From assembly GCF_014647315.1 (NCBI RefSeq), contig NZ_BMOY01000013.1, positions 1 through 59,772 of the forward strand: a stretch of 59,772 nucleotides of DNA. The letters are read 5' to 3'. Shown piece by piece: positions 33,935 through 41,758 of the stretch. Every line of letters begins with the position of its first letter. The stretch's first letter is position 1. The notes under the pieces are model-generated. The model made no database searches. It saw only the letters and a list, made by a program, of their open reading frames with translations, and had not been told where the DNA came from. The translations under genes and the position numbers were made by a program. The stretch comes from Paenalicyclobacillus cellulosilyticus. Lineage in GTDB: Bacteria > Bacillota > Bacilli > Alicyclobacillales > Alicyclobacillaceae.

Positions 33935-34918
33935 ATGGCGGAGCTCCGGTACAACCCGCTTTTGCGCGACTGGACGATGGTCGCGTCCCACCGGCAACAG
34001 CGGCCGCTCATGCCCACCGACTACTGCCCGTTCTGCCCTGGCTCGGGCAAGGTGCCGGACGACTACGAGGTGTTGGCGTACGACAACGACTTTCCGGCGT
34101 TGTCCCCCAACCCGCCCGCCCCGGACGACGTCGCCACCGAACTGTACAAAGTGGCGCCGGCGTACGGGAAGTGTGAAGTCATCCTCTATTCCCCGGACCA
34201 CAAGGCGTCCATGTCGACGCTGCCGGTGCGCCACATCCGCAAAGTGGTGGATCTGTGGGCGGACAGGTTCAACGCGCTCGCGGCCGACGCGCAGCACAAG
34301 TACGTCCTCATCTTCGAGAACAGAGGCCCGGAGGTCGGCGTCACGATGCCGCACCCGCACGGCCAGATCTACGCCTATCCCTACATCCCGCTCAAGTTGC
34401 AGGTCGAGTTGGCCAGCTGCGAACAGCATCATCGCGAGACGGGCCGGTGCTTGCTCTGCGACATGAACCGGGAAGAGATCCGGTTCCAGCGGCGGATGAT
34501 TGTCGAAACGGACGATTTCATCGCGTACCTGCCCTTTTTCACCGATTACCCGTACGGTGTGTTCATCGTGAGCAAGGCCCACAAGACGGGACTGCCGGAT
34601 TTTACGGCCGACGAGCGCAACGACCTGGCGAAGATGCTCAAGCTCGTCACCGCGGGCATGGATCGCTTGTTCGACCGGGAGTTTCCCTACATGATGGTCC
34701 TGCACCAGCGGCCGGTGAACGGGCCGGACGTGAGCCCGTACTACCATTTCCACATCGAGTTCTACCCGCCCCTGCGCGATCGCGATAAAATCAAATATCT
34801 GGCGTCGTCGGAGACGGGGGCGTGGGCGCCGTGCAACACGGCCGCGGTGGAGCAGACCGCGGAACAGCTGCGGTCGGCGGTCATTCGCGCGAAAGGAGAG
34901 ATCCACATTGACGGCTGA
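33935..34918 (+). CDS. galT: Galactose-1-phosphate uridylyltransferase
   Basis: A 327-residue HIT-superfamily enzyme. Key sequences are the zinc-type cysteines in CPFCPGSG and CLLCDMN, the nucleophile-containing MPHPHGQIYAYPYIP, and YYHFHIEFYPPL with the second His pair. It swaps UMP between UDP-glucose and galactose 1-phosphate in the Leloir pathway. The ATG follows AAGGAGTGAGAG. It is the first gene of the galactan locus; its 3' end overlaps galK by 11 bp. The length is typical of type I GalT. Confidence 0.92.
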   Translation: MAELRYNPLLRDWTMVASHRQQRPLMPTDYCPFCPGSGKVPDDYEVLAYDNDFPALSPNPPAPDDVATELYKVAPAYGKCEVILYSPDHKASMSTLPVRHIRKVVDLWADRFNALAADAQHKYVLIFENRGPEVGVTMPHPHGQIYAYPYIPLKLQVELASCEQHHRETGRCLLCDMNREEIRFQRRMIVETDDFIAYLPFFTDYPYGVFIVSKAHKTGLPDFTADERNDLAKMLKLVTAGMDRLFDREFPYMMVLHQRPVNGPDVSPYYHFHIEFYPPLRDRDKIKYLASSETGAWAPCNTAAVEQTAEQLRSAVIRAKGEIHIDG

Positions 34919-36131
34919 CACAGGGTGGTTGCCCGCAGAAGGCCTGCGCGCGGCGCTGGCGCGCTTCCTGGCGTTTTCCCCGGGCAGTGCCGGCGACGTG
35001 CGGGTGTTTTTCGCGCCCGGCCGGGTGAACCTCATCGGCGAGCACATCGATTACAACGGGGGCGACGTCTTCCCGGCCGCGCTGAAACTGGGGACCTGGG
35101 CGTTCGTCCGCCCGCGCCGGGACAGGACGCTTCGCTTTGCGTCCACTTCGTTTCCGCAGGAAGTGACGGTTTCCCTCGACGACCTGCACTTCGATCCGGC
35201 GGACGACTACGCCAACTACCCGAAGGGCGTGGCCTGGGCGTTGCAACAGGACGGGCACCAGCTCCAGGGCGTGGACGTGCTGTATTACGGCAATCTGCCC
35301 AACGGGGCCGGCCTGTCGAGTTCGGCGTCCATTGAACTCGCGACGGCGGTGGCGTTCAACGAACTGGCGGAGCTCGGCTTGGACGGCGTGCAGATGGCGC
35401 GCATCGGCCAGCGGGCGGAAAACCAGTTCGTCGGCGTCCACTGCGGCATCATGGACCAGTTCGCCGTCGCGATGGGCAAGGAACAGGCGGCCATCTTGCT
35501 CGATTGTGCCACCCTCAGCTACCGTCATGTGCCGTTTGACGCGGGAGAGTACCGGATCGTCATCGCCAACACGAACAAGCGGCGCGGCCTGGCGGATTCG
35601 AAGTACAACGAGCGGCGGGCGGAGTGTGAGGCGGCGCTCAGGCAGTTGCAGGCATGGCGGCCGGATCTGAAATTCCTGGCGCAGCTGCCGCTCGAAGCGT
35701 GGCCGGAGGCGGAGGCCCGCTTGGCCAATCCGGTGCTGCGCAAGCGGGCGCGCCACGTGGTCACGGAGCAGGCGCGCGTGCACCAGGCGGCCGCGTGCTT
35801 GGCGGAAGGGCGGCTGGCGGAGTTCGGCCGCTTGCTCAATGCGTCGCACGTCTCGCTGCGCGATGACTACGAGGTGACCGGGCCGGAGCTGGACGCATTG
35901 GCCGAAGCCGCCTGGGAGGCCGAGGGGTGCATCGGATCCAGGATGACGGGCGCGGGCTTCGGCGGCTGCACGGTGAGCTTGGTGCACCGGGACGCCATCG
36001 ATGCGTTCGCGGCGCAGGTGGCGGAACGTTACCGGCGGGCGGTGGGGCTCGAAGCGTCGTTATACGTCAGCGACATCGGCGACGGGGCGCGAGAGGTCAC
36101 CGCCGAGGTGCGCACGGTGTGCCAGGGCTAA
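34908..36131 (+). CDS. galK: Galactokinase
   Basis: A 407-residue GHMP kinase. The substrate-binding GRVNLIGEHIDYNGG lies at about 38-52, the phosphate-binding loop PNGAGLSSSASIELA near 130 and the C-terminal MTGAGFGGCTVSL motif near 343. It phosphorylates galactose at C1. Translation starts at TTG 34908, which has AAAGGAGAG upstream and overlaps the galT stop codon region, so the two are coupled. Together with GalT it makes UDP-galactose; the GalE epimerase gene is not in this window. Confidence 0.92.
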   Translation: MTADTGWLPAEGLRAALARFLAFSPGSAGDVRVFFAPGRVNLIGEHIDYNGGDVFPAALKLGTWAFVRPRRDRTLRFASTSFPQEVTVSLDDLHFDPADDYANYPKGVAWALQQDGHQLQGVDVLYYGNLPNGAGLSSSASIELATAVAFNELAELGLDGVQMARIGQRAENQFVGVHCGIMDQFAVAMGKEQAAILLDCATLSYRHVPFDAGEYRIVIANTNKRRGLADSKYNERRAECEAALRQLQAWRPDLKFLAQLPLEAWPEAEARLANPVLRKRARHVVTEQARVHQAAACLAEGRLAEFGRLLNASHVSLRDDYEVTGPELDALAEAAWEAEGCIGSRMTGAGFGGCTVSLVHRDAIDAFAAQVAERYRRAVGLEASLYVSDIGDGAREVTAEVRTVCQG

Positions 36132-36188
36132 TCGCGTCACTTCTCGCTCCGGGCCGCCGGGCGGGAAGCGGGAAGCGGAGGTGGCATC

Positions 36189-37226
36189 ATGCCGTCTAGG
36201 TTGGATGTGGCTCGCCTGGCGGGCGTCTCGCCGTCCACCGTCTCGCGCGTGCTCAACAACAGCGGGTATGTATCGGAAGACGTGCGCAAGCGGGTCATGC
36301 AGGCCATCGAAGAGCTGAACTACATCCCGAACCGGGTGGCCCAGAGCCTGCGCAAGCAGAGAAGCCGGCAGATTGCGTGCATCGCGCCGTCCATCGGCAA
36401 TCTGTTCTACCATGAGATCCTGGCGGGCATTCAGGAGACGGCCGAAGCGCGGGATTACACGTTCTCCCTGTACAGTTCGTCGTCCGACAAACGGACGTAC
36501 CTGCGCGTGATCCACGAAGGGTTTTACGACGGCGTGATCCTTTTGTCGCCGTTTGACGTGGAGCGGGTGATGAAGCTGGAGGACATCGCGGCCCACATCC
36601 CGCTCTGCCTGTACTGCGACCGCAAGCGCAGTCCGGGCATCCCGCACGTGTATGTCGATCTGCGCCAGGCGATGCGGCGAACGGTCGCCCATCTGGCCGA
36701 CATGGGCCACCGGAACATTCTCTTTTTGGGATACGAGTTCATATCACCCGACGAAAACCCGCGCTACCAGGGCTATGTGGACGCGTTGACCGAGAAGGGA
36801 TGGCCCGTGCAACCTGAGCTCTGCCGCTTCATCCCGGACTTTCAAGACACGGCTTCCGTCGGCTACCAGGTGGTGAAAGAGTCGCTTGCGCTCGGCCTGA
36901 GGTTCACGGCGGTCGCGGCATCCAACGACCTGCTCGCCATCGGCGCCATCCGTGCGTTGCTGGAGAGCGGCAGGCGCGTGCCCGAGGACGTGTCGGTGAC
37001 CGGGGTGGACGACATCGAGATCGCGCATCTCATCAAGCCGTCGCTGACCACGGTGCGCATTCCCAAGCGGGAGATTGGCAACACCTTGATGCACATGCTG
37101 CTCGAACAGATTGACCGGGAGCTTTCTGCCGGGAGGATGGTGGAGTTTCCGACCGAACTCATCATCCGGGAGTCTGTACGCGCGGTGGCGTCATCGCCGG
37201 CGGGCGGATCTGCGGACTCGTCCTGA
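36189..37226 (+). CDS. LacI-family repressor of the galactan locus
   Basis: A 345-residue regulator. The N-terminal helix-turn-helix is RLDVARLAGVSPSTVSRVLN with the hinge ELNYIPNRVAQSLR; a periplasmic-binding-like sensor domain follows (AVAASNDLLAIGAIRALLES, VTGVDDIEIA). Located between galK and galactanase genes, it should sense galactose or galacto-oligosaccharides and act as does GanR of Bacillus. The likely binding sites are two perfect palindromes, TGGATTCGAATCCA and TGAATTCGAATTCA, at the transporter promoter 1.2 kb downstream. The ATG has GGAAGCGGAGGTGG upstream. Confidence 0.88.
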   Translation: MPSRLDVARLAGVSPSTVSRVLNNSGYVSEDVRKRVMQAIEELNYIPNRVAQSLRKQRSRQIACIAPSIGNLFYHEILAGIQETAEARDYTFSLYSSSSDKRTYLRVIHEGFYDGVILLSPFDVERVMKLEDIAAHIPLCLYCDRKRSPGIPHVYVDLRQAMRRTVAHLADMGHRNILFLGYEFISPDENPRYQGYVDALTEKGWPVQPELCRFIPDFQDTASVGYQVVKESLALGLRFTAVAASNDLLAIGAIRALLESGRRVPEDVSVTGVDDIEIAHLIKPSLTTVRIPKREIGNTLMHMLLEQIDRELSAGRMVEFPTELIIRESVRAVASSPAGGSADSS

Positions 37227-37259
37227 CCGGTTGGTCGTGTTCGCAAAGGAGGCGTGGGG

Positions 37260-38300
37260 ATGGCGAGCGTGTTTTGGAAGGGTGCGGACGTGTCGTTTCT
37301 CGACGAAATCGAGGAGAAAGGGGGACGGTACTTCTTCGGCGACACGGCGGCGGATGCTTTGGCCATCTGCAAAGAACTGGGGTTCAATTGCATCCGGCTT
37401 CGCCTTTGGAACGATCCGGAACACGGCTACTGCGGGCCCGCGCGCACCCTGGCGATGGCCAGGCGCGTGCACGCGATGGGGATGCAGCTCATGATTGACT
37501 TTCATTACTCTGACACATGGGCAGACCCCGGCAAACAGTTCAAACCCGCCGCGTGGCGCGAGCTGCCTTTCGACGCACTGGTGGACGCGGTGCACGAATT
37601 CACGCGCTCCTTCCTGCAGGCGATGGTGGATCAGGGGACACCGCCTGCCGCGGTGCAGATTGGGAACGAGGTCACGTACGGCATGCTGTGGGAGGACGGG
37701 CGCGTTCCCGGGCCGTCGGCCGCGGAACAACCCGCCGCGTGGGAGCGGTTCGCCCGGTTGCTGGCGGCCGGTTCATCCGCCTGCCGCAAGGTGCTGGGGC
37801 GAGCGGTCGACGTGGTGGTGCACATCGATCGCGGCGGGGACAACGCAGGCAGCCGTTTTTTCCTTGACCATCTGCTGCCGTACGACGTGGACTTCGACAC
37901 GTTGGGGCTGTCGTTCTATCCTTGGTGGCACGGGACGCTGGCGCAATTTGAGGCCAACGTCTGTGACCTGGCGACGCGGTATGCCAAGGACATCGCGCTG
38001 GTGGAGACGGCGTACCCATGGGCGGACAATGACGTGATCCATGGGAATCCCTGGGCGGATGACGACGTGCCCATCGCGGGCCAGGCGGAAGTCCGGCCGT
38101 CCGTCGAAGGGCAGCGTGCGTTTCTCGCCTCGGTGTTTCGCATCATGCGCAACCTCCCGGGCGACCGCGGCAAGGGTGTGTTCTATTGGGAGCCGGCGTG
38201 GATCCCGGTGCACGGCCAGGTGACGGGCTGGCATTACAACGGTTTGTTCGATCTCGGCGGCCGCGTGCTCCCGTCGGCGACGGTGGTTGCGGACGCTTGA
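37260..38300 (+). CDS. Cytoplasmic GH53 endo-beta-1,4-galactanase
   Basis: A 346-residue glycoside hydrolase family 53 enzyme. The barrel motifs are SFLDEIEEKGG, FNCIRLRLWNDP, DFHYSDTWADPGKQ, the acid/base Glu in QIGNEVTYGMLW, and the nucleophile Glu in ALVETAYPW. It has no signal peptide, so it should act in the cytosol on imported galacto-oligosaccharides. The related secreted enzyme at 43893 has signal peptide and accessory domain. ATG 37260 is preferred because AAAGGAGG is seven bases upstream. Cleavage of beta-1,4-galactan units is the family function; the intracellular role is inferred. Confidence 0.88.
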   Translation: MASVFWKGADVSFLDEIEEKGGRYFFGDTAADALAICKELGFNCIRLRLWNDPEHGYCGPARTLAMARRVHAMGMQLMIDFHYSDTWADPGKQFKPAAWRELPFDALVDAVHEFTRSFLQAMVDQGTPPAAVQIGNEVTYGMLWEDGRVPGPSAAEQPAAWERFARLLAAGSSACRKVLGRAVDVVVHIDRGGDNAGSRFFLDHLLPYDVDFDTLGLSFYPWWHGTLAQFEANVCDLATRYAKDIALVETAYPWADNDVIHGNPWADDDVPIAGQAEVRPSVEGQRAFLASVFRIMRNLPGDRGKGVFYWEPAWIPVHGQVTGWHYNGLFDLGGRVLPSATVVADA

Positions 38301-38373
38301 ACGCTTGGCGGCGGTCTGTGCCTTGGCATGCGGCGCGCTGGTTGAAGGGGCGCAGAAATTTTTTCCCGGGTGA

Positions 38374-38387
38374 TGATAACCCTTTCA
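38374..38387 (+). promoter_or_regulatory. Candidate cre (CcpA) site
   Basis: TGATAACCCTTTCA matches the catabolite-response consensus TGWAANCGNTNWCA at 12 of 14 positions and overlaps the -35 region of the transporter promoter. Carbon-catabolite repression would be expected. Confidence 0.4.
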
Positions 38388-38412
38388 ATTTTCGTGATCG
38401 CTCTGCTATAAT
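38383..38412 (+). promoter_or_regulatory. Promoter of the galacto-oligosaccharide transporter operon
   Basis: A perfect TATAAT at 38407-38412 with a weak TTTCAA 18 bases upstream. The first palindromic operator starts 13 bases after the -10 box, that is just past the start of transcription. Confidence 0.7.
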
Positions 38413-38425
38413 GGAGGCATCTGAT

Positions 38426-38441
38426 GTGGATTCGAATCCAC
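38426..38441 (+). promoter_or_regulatory. LacI-type operator O1
   Basis: GTGGATTCGAATCCAC is a perfect 16-base palindrome with the central CG step usual for LacI-family operators. It lies immediately downstream of the promoter, in a roadblock position. Confidence 0.75.
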
Positions 38442-38505
38442 AAGGCGTGGCGCATGACGTTACGGTATGTGAGTTTTCTCTTGCTGGATGGTTGCCGCCG
38501 CGCTG

Positions 38506-38519
38506 TGAATTCGAATTCA
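38506..38519 (+). promoter_or_regulatory. LacI-type operator O2
   Basis: TGAATTCGAATTCA is a perfect 14-base palindrome sharing the core ATTCGAAT with O1. The centres are 79 bases apart, roughly 7.5 helical turns, in the leader of the binding-protein gene; a looped repression complex is possible. Confidence 0.72.
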
Positions 38520-38583
38520 GTCAGCAGCCTGAAGGGGCCGCGCGCAGAGAGGCCTACGGAAATCGGATGGAGGGGACCAGAGG

Positions 38584-39831
38584 ATGCAGAAGGGGAAGCT
38601 CCAGAAAGCGGCGCTGGCGTCCGTCGTCGTCGCCGGGACGCTCGCGACCAGCCTGCCGAGCGCATTCGCGCAGGCGAAAAAACGGGACGACATCCCGTCC
38701 GGCATCACGCTGCACGTGTTGTCGTACTGGCAGTCGCAGGAGTTGGCGGTCATCAAGAAGCTGGCGGCGGAGTGGGGCAAAGCGCACGGAGATACCGTCA
38801 TCGTGACCCAGAACACCGCAACCAGCAACGGGCGGACGCCGAACTTCGCGAACTGGGCAACCCAGGTGCGCGCCGGGGTGGGACCCGATGTGGCCATCGC
38901 CATGCCGCAGGACAACCTGGGCACGTTCCAACAGGAGGGCTTGTTGGCTCCGGCCACGTTGATGAATCCGAAGGACTACCCGGCTCCCATCGCGGAAGGT
39001 GTCCGCATCGACGGCAAGTACTGGGGGTATCCGGTCGCGGCCCAGAGCGTGGCGCTGTTGTACAACAAGGCGAAGATCAAGACCCCGCCGAAGACATGGC
39101 AAGAGTTTGTCGCGGACGCGAACAAGTACGGGTTTGCGATGCCGCAGGAGCAGTTCTACTATGACTACGTATTCATCGGCGGCATGGGCGGTTACATCTT
39201 CGGTAAAAAGAACGGGAAGCTGGATCCGAACGACATCGGGCTCGCCACGCCGGGGGCCATCGCGGGCTTCCAACTCTTGCGCGATATGAACGCCAAGTAC
39301 CACTGGATGAATCCGAGCGTCAACCAGAGCATCGCCTTGTCGGAGTTTGACAACGGCAAAGTGGGGATGTACATCAGTGGTCCGTGGGATGTGACGAGCG
39401 CGCAGAGCAACAAGATCCAGGTGGGTGTCGCGCCGATTCCTACCCTGCCCAACGGCAAGCCGGGCACACCGCTCATCAGCATCCTGACCACCATCGTCAA
39501 TCCGAAGTCGAAGTACCTGGCCGCGGCGGAGTCGTTGGCCCAGTACCTGTCGAACGAAAAGGCGCAGCTTGAGTACTACAAGGCGAACAAGGACCTGCCG
39601 GCGCTCAAGAGCTTGCAGAAGAACAAGGTCATCCTCGCGGATCCGATTGCGACCGGGTTCGTGCAACAGCTCAATACGGCTGTACCCATGCCGAACATCC
39701 CGCAGATGTCGGCGGTGTGGAGTGCCCAGAACATCATCACGTCCATCATCAAAGGGACCATCTCACCGAAGGACGGCGCGCAACAGTTCGTGAAGAACAT
39801 CCAGACGGCCATCAAGTTGGCGCAAGGGTAA
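38584..39831 (+). CDS. Extracellular sugar-binding protein of ABC importer (family 1, GanS-like)
   Basis: A 415-residue solute-binding protein. A signal peptide (LASVVVAGTLATSLPSAFA, cut before QAKK) has no lipobox Cys, so the usual lipid anchor is missing. The mature part starts with ITLHVLSYWQSQELAVIKKLAAEW and includes GYPVAAQSVALLYNKAKIKTPP and NGKVGMYISGPWDV, as in maltodextrin- and galactan-oligomer-binding proteins. It would present beta-galacto-oligosaccharides to the two permeases that follow. Controlled by the promoter and twin operators upstream. Confidence 0.88.
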   Translation: MQKGKLQKAALASVVVAGTLATSLPSAFAQAKKRDDIPSGITLHVLSYWQSQELAVIKKLAAEWGKAHGDTVIVTQNTATSNGRTPNFANWATQVRAGVGPDVAIAMPQDNLGTFQQEGLLAPATLMNPKDYPAPIAEGVRIDGKYWGYPVAAQSVALLYNKAKIKTPPKTWQEFVADANKYGFAMPQEQFYYDYVFIGGMGGYIFGKKNGKLDPNDIGLATPGAIAGFQLLRDMNAKYHWMNPSVNQSIALSEFDNGKVGMYISGPWDVTSAQSNKIQVGVAPIPTLPNGKPGTPLISILTTIVNPKSKYLAAAESLAQYLSNEKAQLEYYKANKDLPALKSLQKNKVILADPIATGFVQQLNTAVPMPNIPQMSAVWSAQNIITSIIKGTISPKDGAQQFVKNIQTAIKLAQG

Positions 39832-39843
39832 GACGCGAACCGT

Positions 39844-39876
39844 GGTGTCCGTGGGGGGTGAGCCTCCACGGACACC
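39844..39876 (+). other. Hairpin between binding-protein and permease genes
   Basis: GGTGTCCGTGG and CCACGGACACC form an 11-bp perfect stem with a GC-rich loop. No T-run follows, so it looks like a 3'-stabilising or partial attenuator hairpin raising binding-protein levels over permeases. Confidence 0.6.
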
Positions 39877-39897
39877 TTATGATCTGGGGGTTTGGCC

Positions 39898-40830
39898 ATG
39901 CGGGCGTCGCAATCGACTCGGTCGAGGGTGCAGTGGAGCGCGTATGTGTACATCTCCCCTGCACTTCTCACCATGTGTGTCTTGAGTTTCTTGCCAATGG
40001 CATTCACCATTTATATTTCGTTCACCAACTGGAATCAAATGCACTTTTTGCATTATCAATTCGTCGGACTGCAGAACTACATCACGCTGTTTTCACCGAG
40101 CACCGCGTCGCTCGTGGCGTTTGTCCCGACCTTGGTGTGGACGGTGGTGTTCGCGTTCGTCTCGACCACGGTCAACTACCTCGTCGGCTTGTTCCTCGCG
40201 GTGTTGGTCAACGACAAGGCGTTGCCCGAGGCGAGGCTTTATCGCACCCTGCTCATCATCCCGTGGGCTGTGCCGGGGCTCATCTCCATTTTGTGCTGGC
40301 AGGGGCTTCTGAACGAAAACTACGGGCAGATCAACGCCCTTTTGCATTTGTTCGGCATCGGTCCGGTGCCGTGGCTGGACAACCCGTTCTGGGCGCGGGT
40401 CAGCGTCATCCTGGTGAACCTGTGGCTGTCGTTTCCATATTTCATGACGGTCTGTCTTGGCGCGCTGCAGTCCATCAGCACGGAGCAGTACGACGCGGCC
40501 GTCATCGACGGGACGACCGCCTGGCAGCGGTTCATCTACATCACGTTTCCGAACGTGTGGCGCGTGAGCATTCCCATGCTGATTCCGGCTTACTCGGCCG
40601 CGTTCAACAACTTCAACATCATTTATCTGTTGACCGGAGGCGGGCCCAACCGGGTTGAAACCCAGTTTGCGGGGTATACCGACATCCTGGCGTCCGCCGC
40701 GTACAAACTGGCGCTGCAATTCAACCGGTACGACCTGAGTGCGGCCATTTCGGTCATCCTGTTCTTCATCGTCGGGATCATGAGCCTCATCAACATGCGC
40801 TTCACGAATGCGTTCAAGGCGGTGGATTGA
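39898..40830 (+). CDS. ABC sugar permease, MalF type
   Basis: A 310-residue permease with six membrane helices. The EAA loop is STEQYDAAVIDGTTAWQRFIYITFPNVW, the contact to the ATPase. The start is taken as ATG 39898, seven bases after GGGGG, while a TTG at 39892 is too close. The partner MalG-type gene begins directly behind its stop codon. No ATPase gene is in this locus; a shared MsmX-type ATPase elsewhere in the genome probably energises it. Confidence 0.88.
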   Translation: MRASQSTRSRVQWSAYVYISPALLTMCVLSFLPMAFTIYISFTNWNQMHFLHYQFVGLQNYITLFSPSTASLVAFVPTLVWTVVFAFVSTTVNYLVGLFLAVLVNDKALPEARLYRTLLIIPWAVPGLISILCWQGLLNENYGQINALLHLFGIGPVPWLDNPFWARVSVILVNLWLSFPYFMTVCLGALQSISTEQYDAAVIDGTTAWQRFIYITFPNVWRVSIPMLIPAYSAAFNNFNIIYLLTGGGPNRVETQFAGYTDILASAAYKLALQFNRYDLSAAISVILFFIVGIMSLINMRFTNAFKAVD

Positions 40831-41676
40831 ATGAGCAGAGCACGCCGAGCGTATAAACCGGGTGAGCGGCTGCGGGTATGGAGCATCCGGCTGGTGCTGT
40901 GGGTGGTCATTGTGATGGCACTGTTGCCGCTCGTCTACGTGGTGACGGCATCATTCAGCCCGACGCAGACGTTTTTCTCTCCTTCCGTCATCCCGCAGCA
41001 CCCGACGCTGGACAATTACCGCGCGGTGTTCCAGTCTGGATTCATGCGCTGGGTGTGGAACAGCACCGAGGTGGCGGTGGTGGTGTCGGCGGCCCAACTG
41101 GTCATGACGTCCACCGCGGCGTACGCGTTCTCGCGTTTGCGGTTCATCGGCAGGAAGTACGGCCTGATGACTCTGCTTCTGTTGCAGATGTTCCCGAACT
41201 CCATGGCGATTGCCGCCATCTATGCGGTGCTCGCCCGCTTGGGGATTCTCGACCGGCTGTGGGTGTACGCATTGCTCCTCATTGGTGGCAGCGCATTCAA
41301 CATTTGGCTGATGAAAGGGTACTTTGACACCATCCCGCGCGAGCTGGATGAGTCGGCGTACGTGGATGGTGCCGGCCACTTCCAGATCTTTTGGCGGATT
41401 GTGCTGCCGCTCGCCCGTCCGATGCTGGCCGTGGTGTTCTTCCTGACCATCATCGGGATGTACAGCGAATACATTCTCGCCGGGACCGTTCTGCAATCGC
41501 CGGACAACTATACGCTGGGGCTGGGGATGTTCACGCTCATCAGCGGCCAGTTCGCGCAGAACTGGGGCATTTTCGCGGCCGGGTCCCTCATGGCGGCGGT
41601 GCCGCTGTCCGTCGCGTTCGCCATCCTGAACCCCATGATGGCACGCGGCCTCACGGCGGGCGCCACCAAAGGATGA
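40831..41676 (+). CDS. ABC sugar permease, MalG type
   Basis: A 281-residue permease beginning right after the stop of the MalF-type gene. It has the usual N-terminal helix, the periplasmic FSPSVIPQHPTLDNYRAVFQ stretch and the EAA loop in PRELDESAYVDGAGHFQIFWRIVLPLARP. Together both proteins make the translocation pore for galacto-oligosaccharides. Translationally coupled with the gene before it. Confidence 0.88.
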   Translation: MSRARRAYKPGERLRVWSIRLVLWVVIVMALLPLVYVVTASFSPTQTFFSPSVIPQHPTLDNYRAVFQSGFMRWVWNSTEVAVVVSAAQLVMTSTAAYAFSRLRFIGRKYGLMTLLLLQMFPNSMAIAAIYAVLARLGILDRLWVYALLLIGGSAFNIWLMKGYFDTIPRELDESAYVDGAGHFQIFWRIVLPLARPMLAVVFFLTIIGMYSEYILAGTVLQSPDNYTLGLGMFTLISGQFAQNWGIFAAGSLMAAVPLSVAFAILNPMMARGLTAGATKG

Positions 41677-41758
41677 CAAGACGGGCGCTCGTGTTATCCC
41701 GCGCCGCCACCTTGGGCGCCGCAGCTTGTCGTGCAATCAAGAAAAAGAGGTGAGTGAC

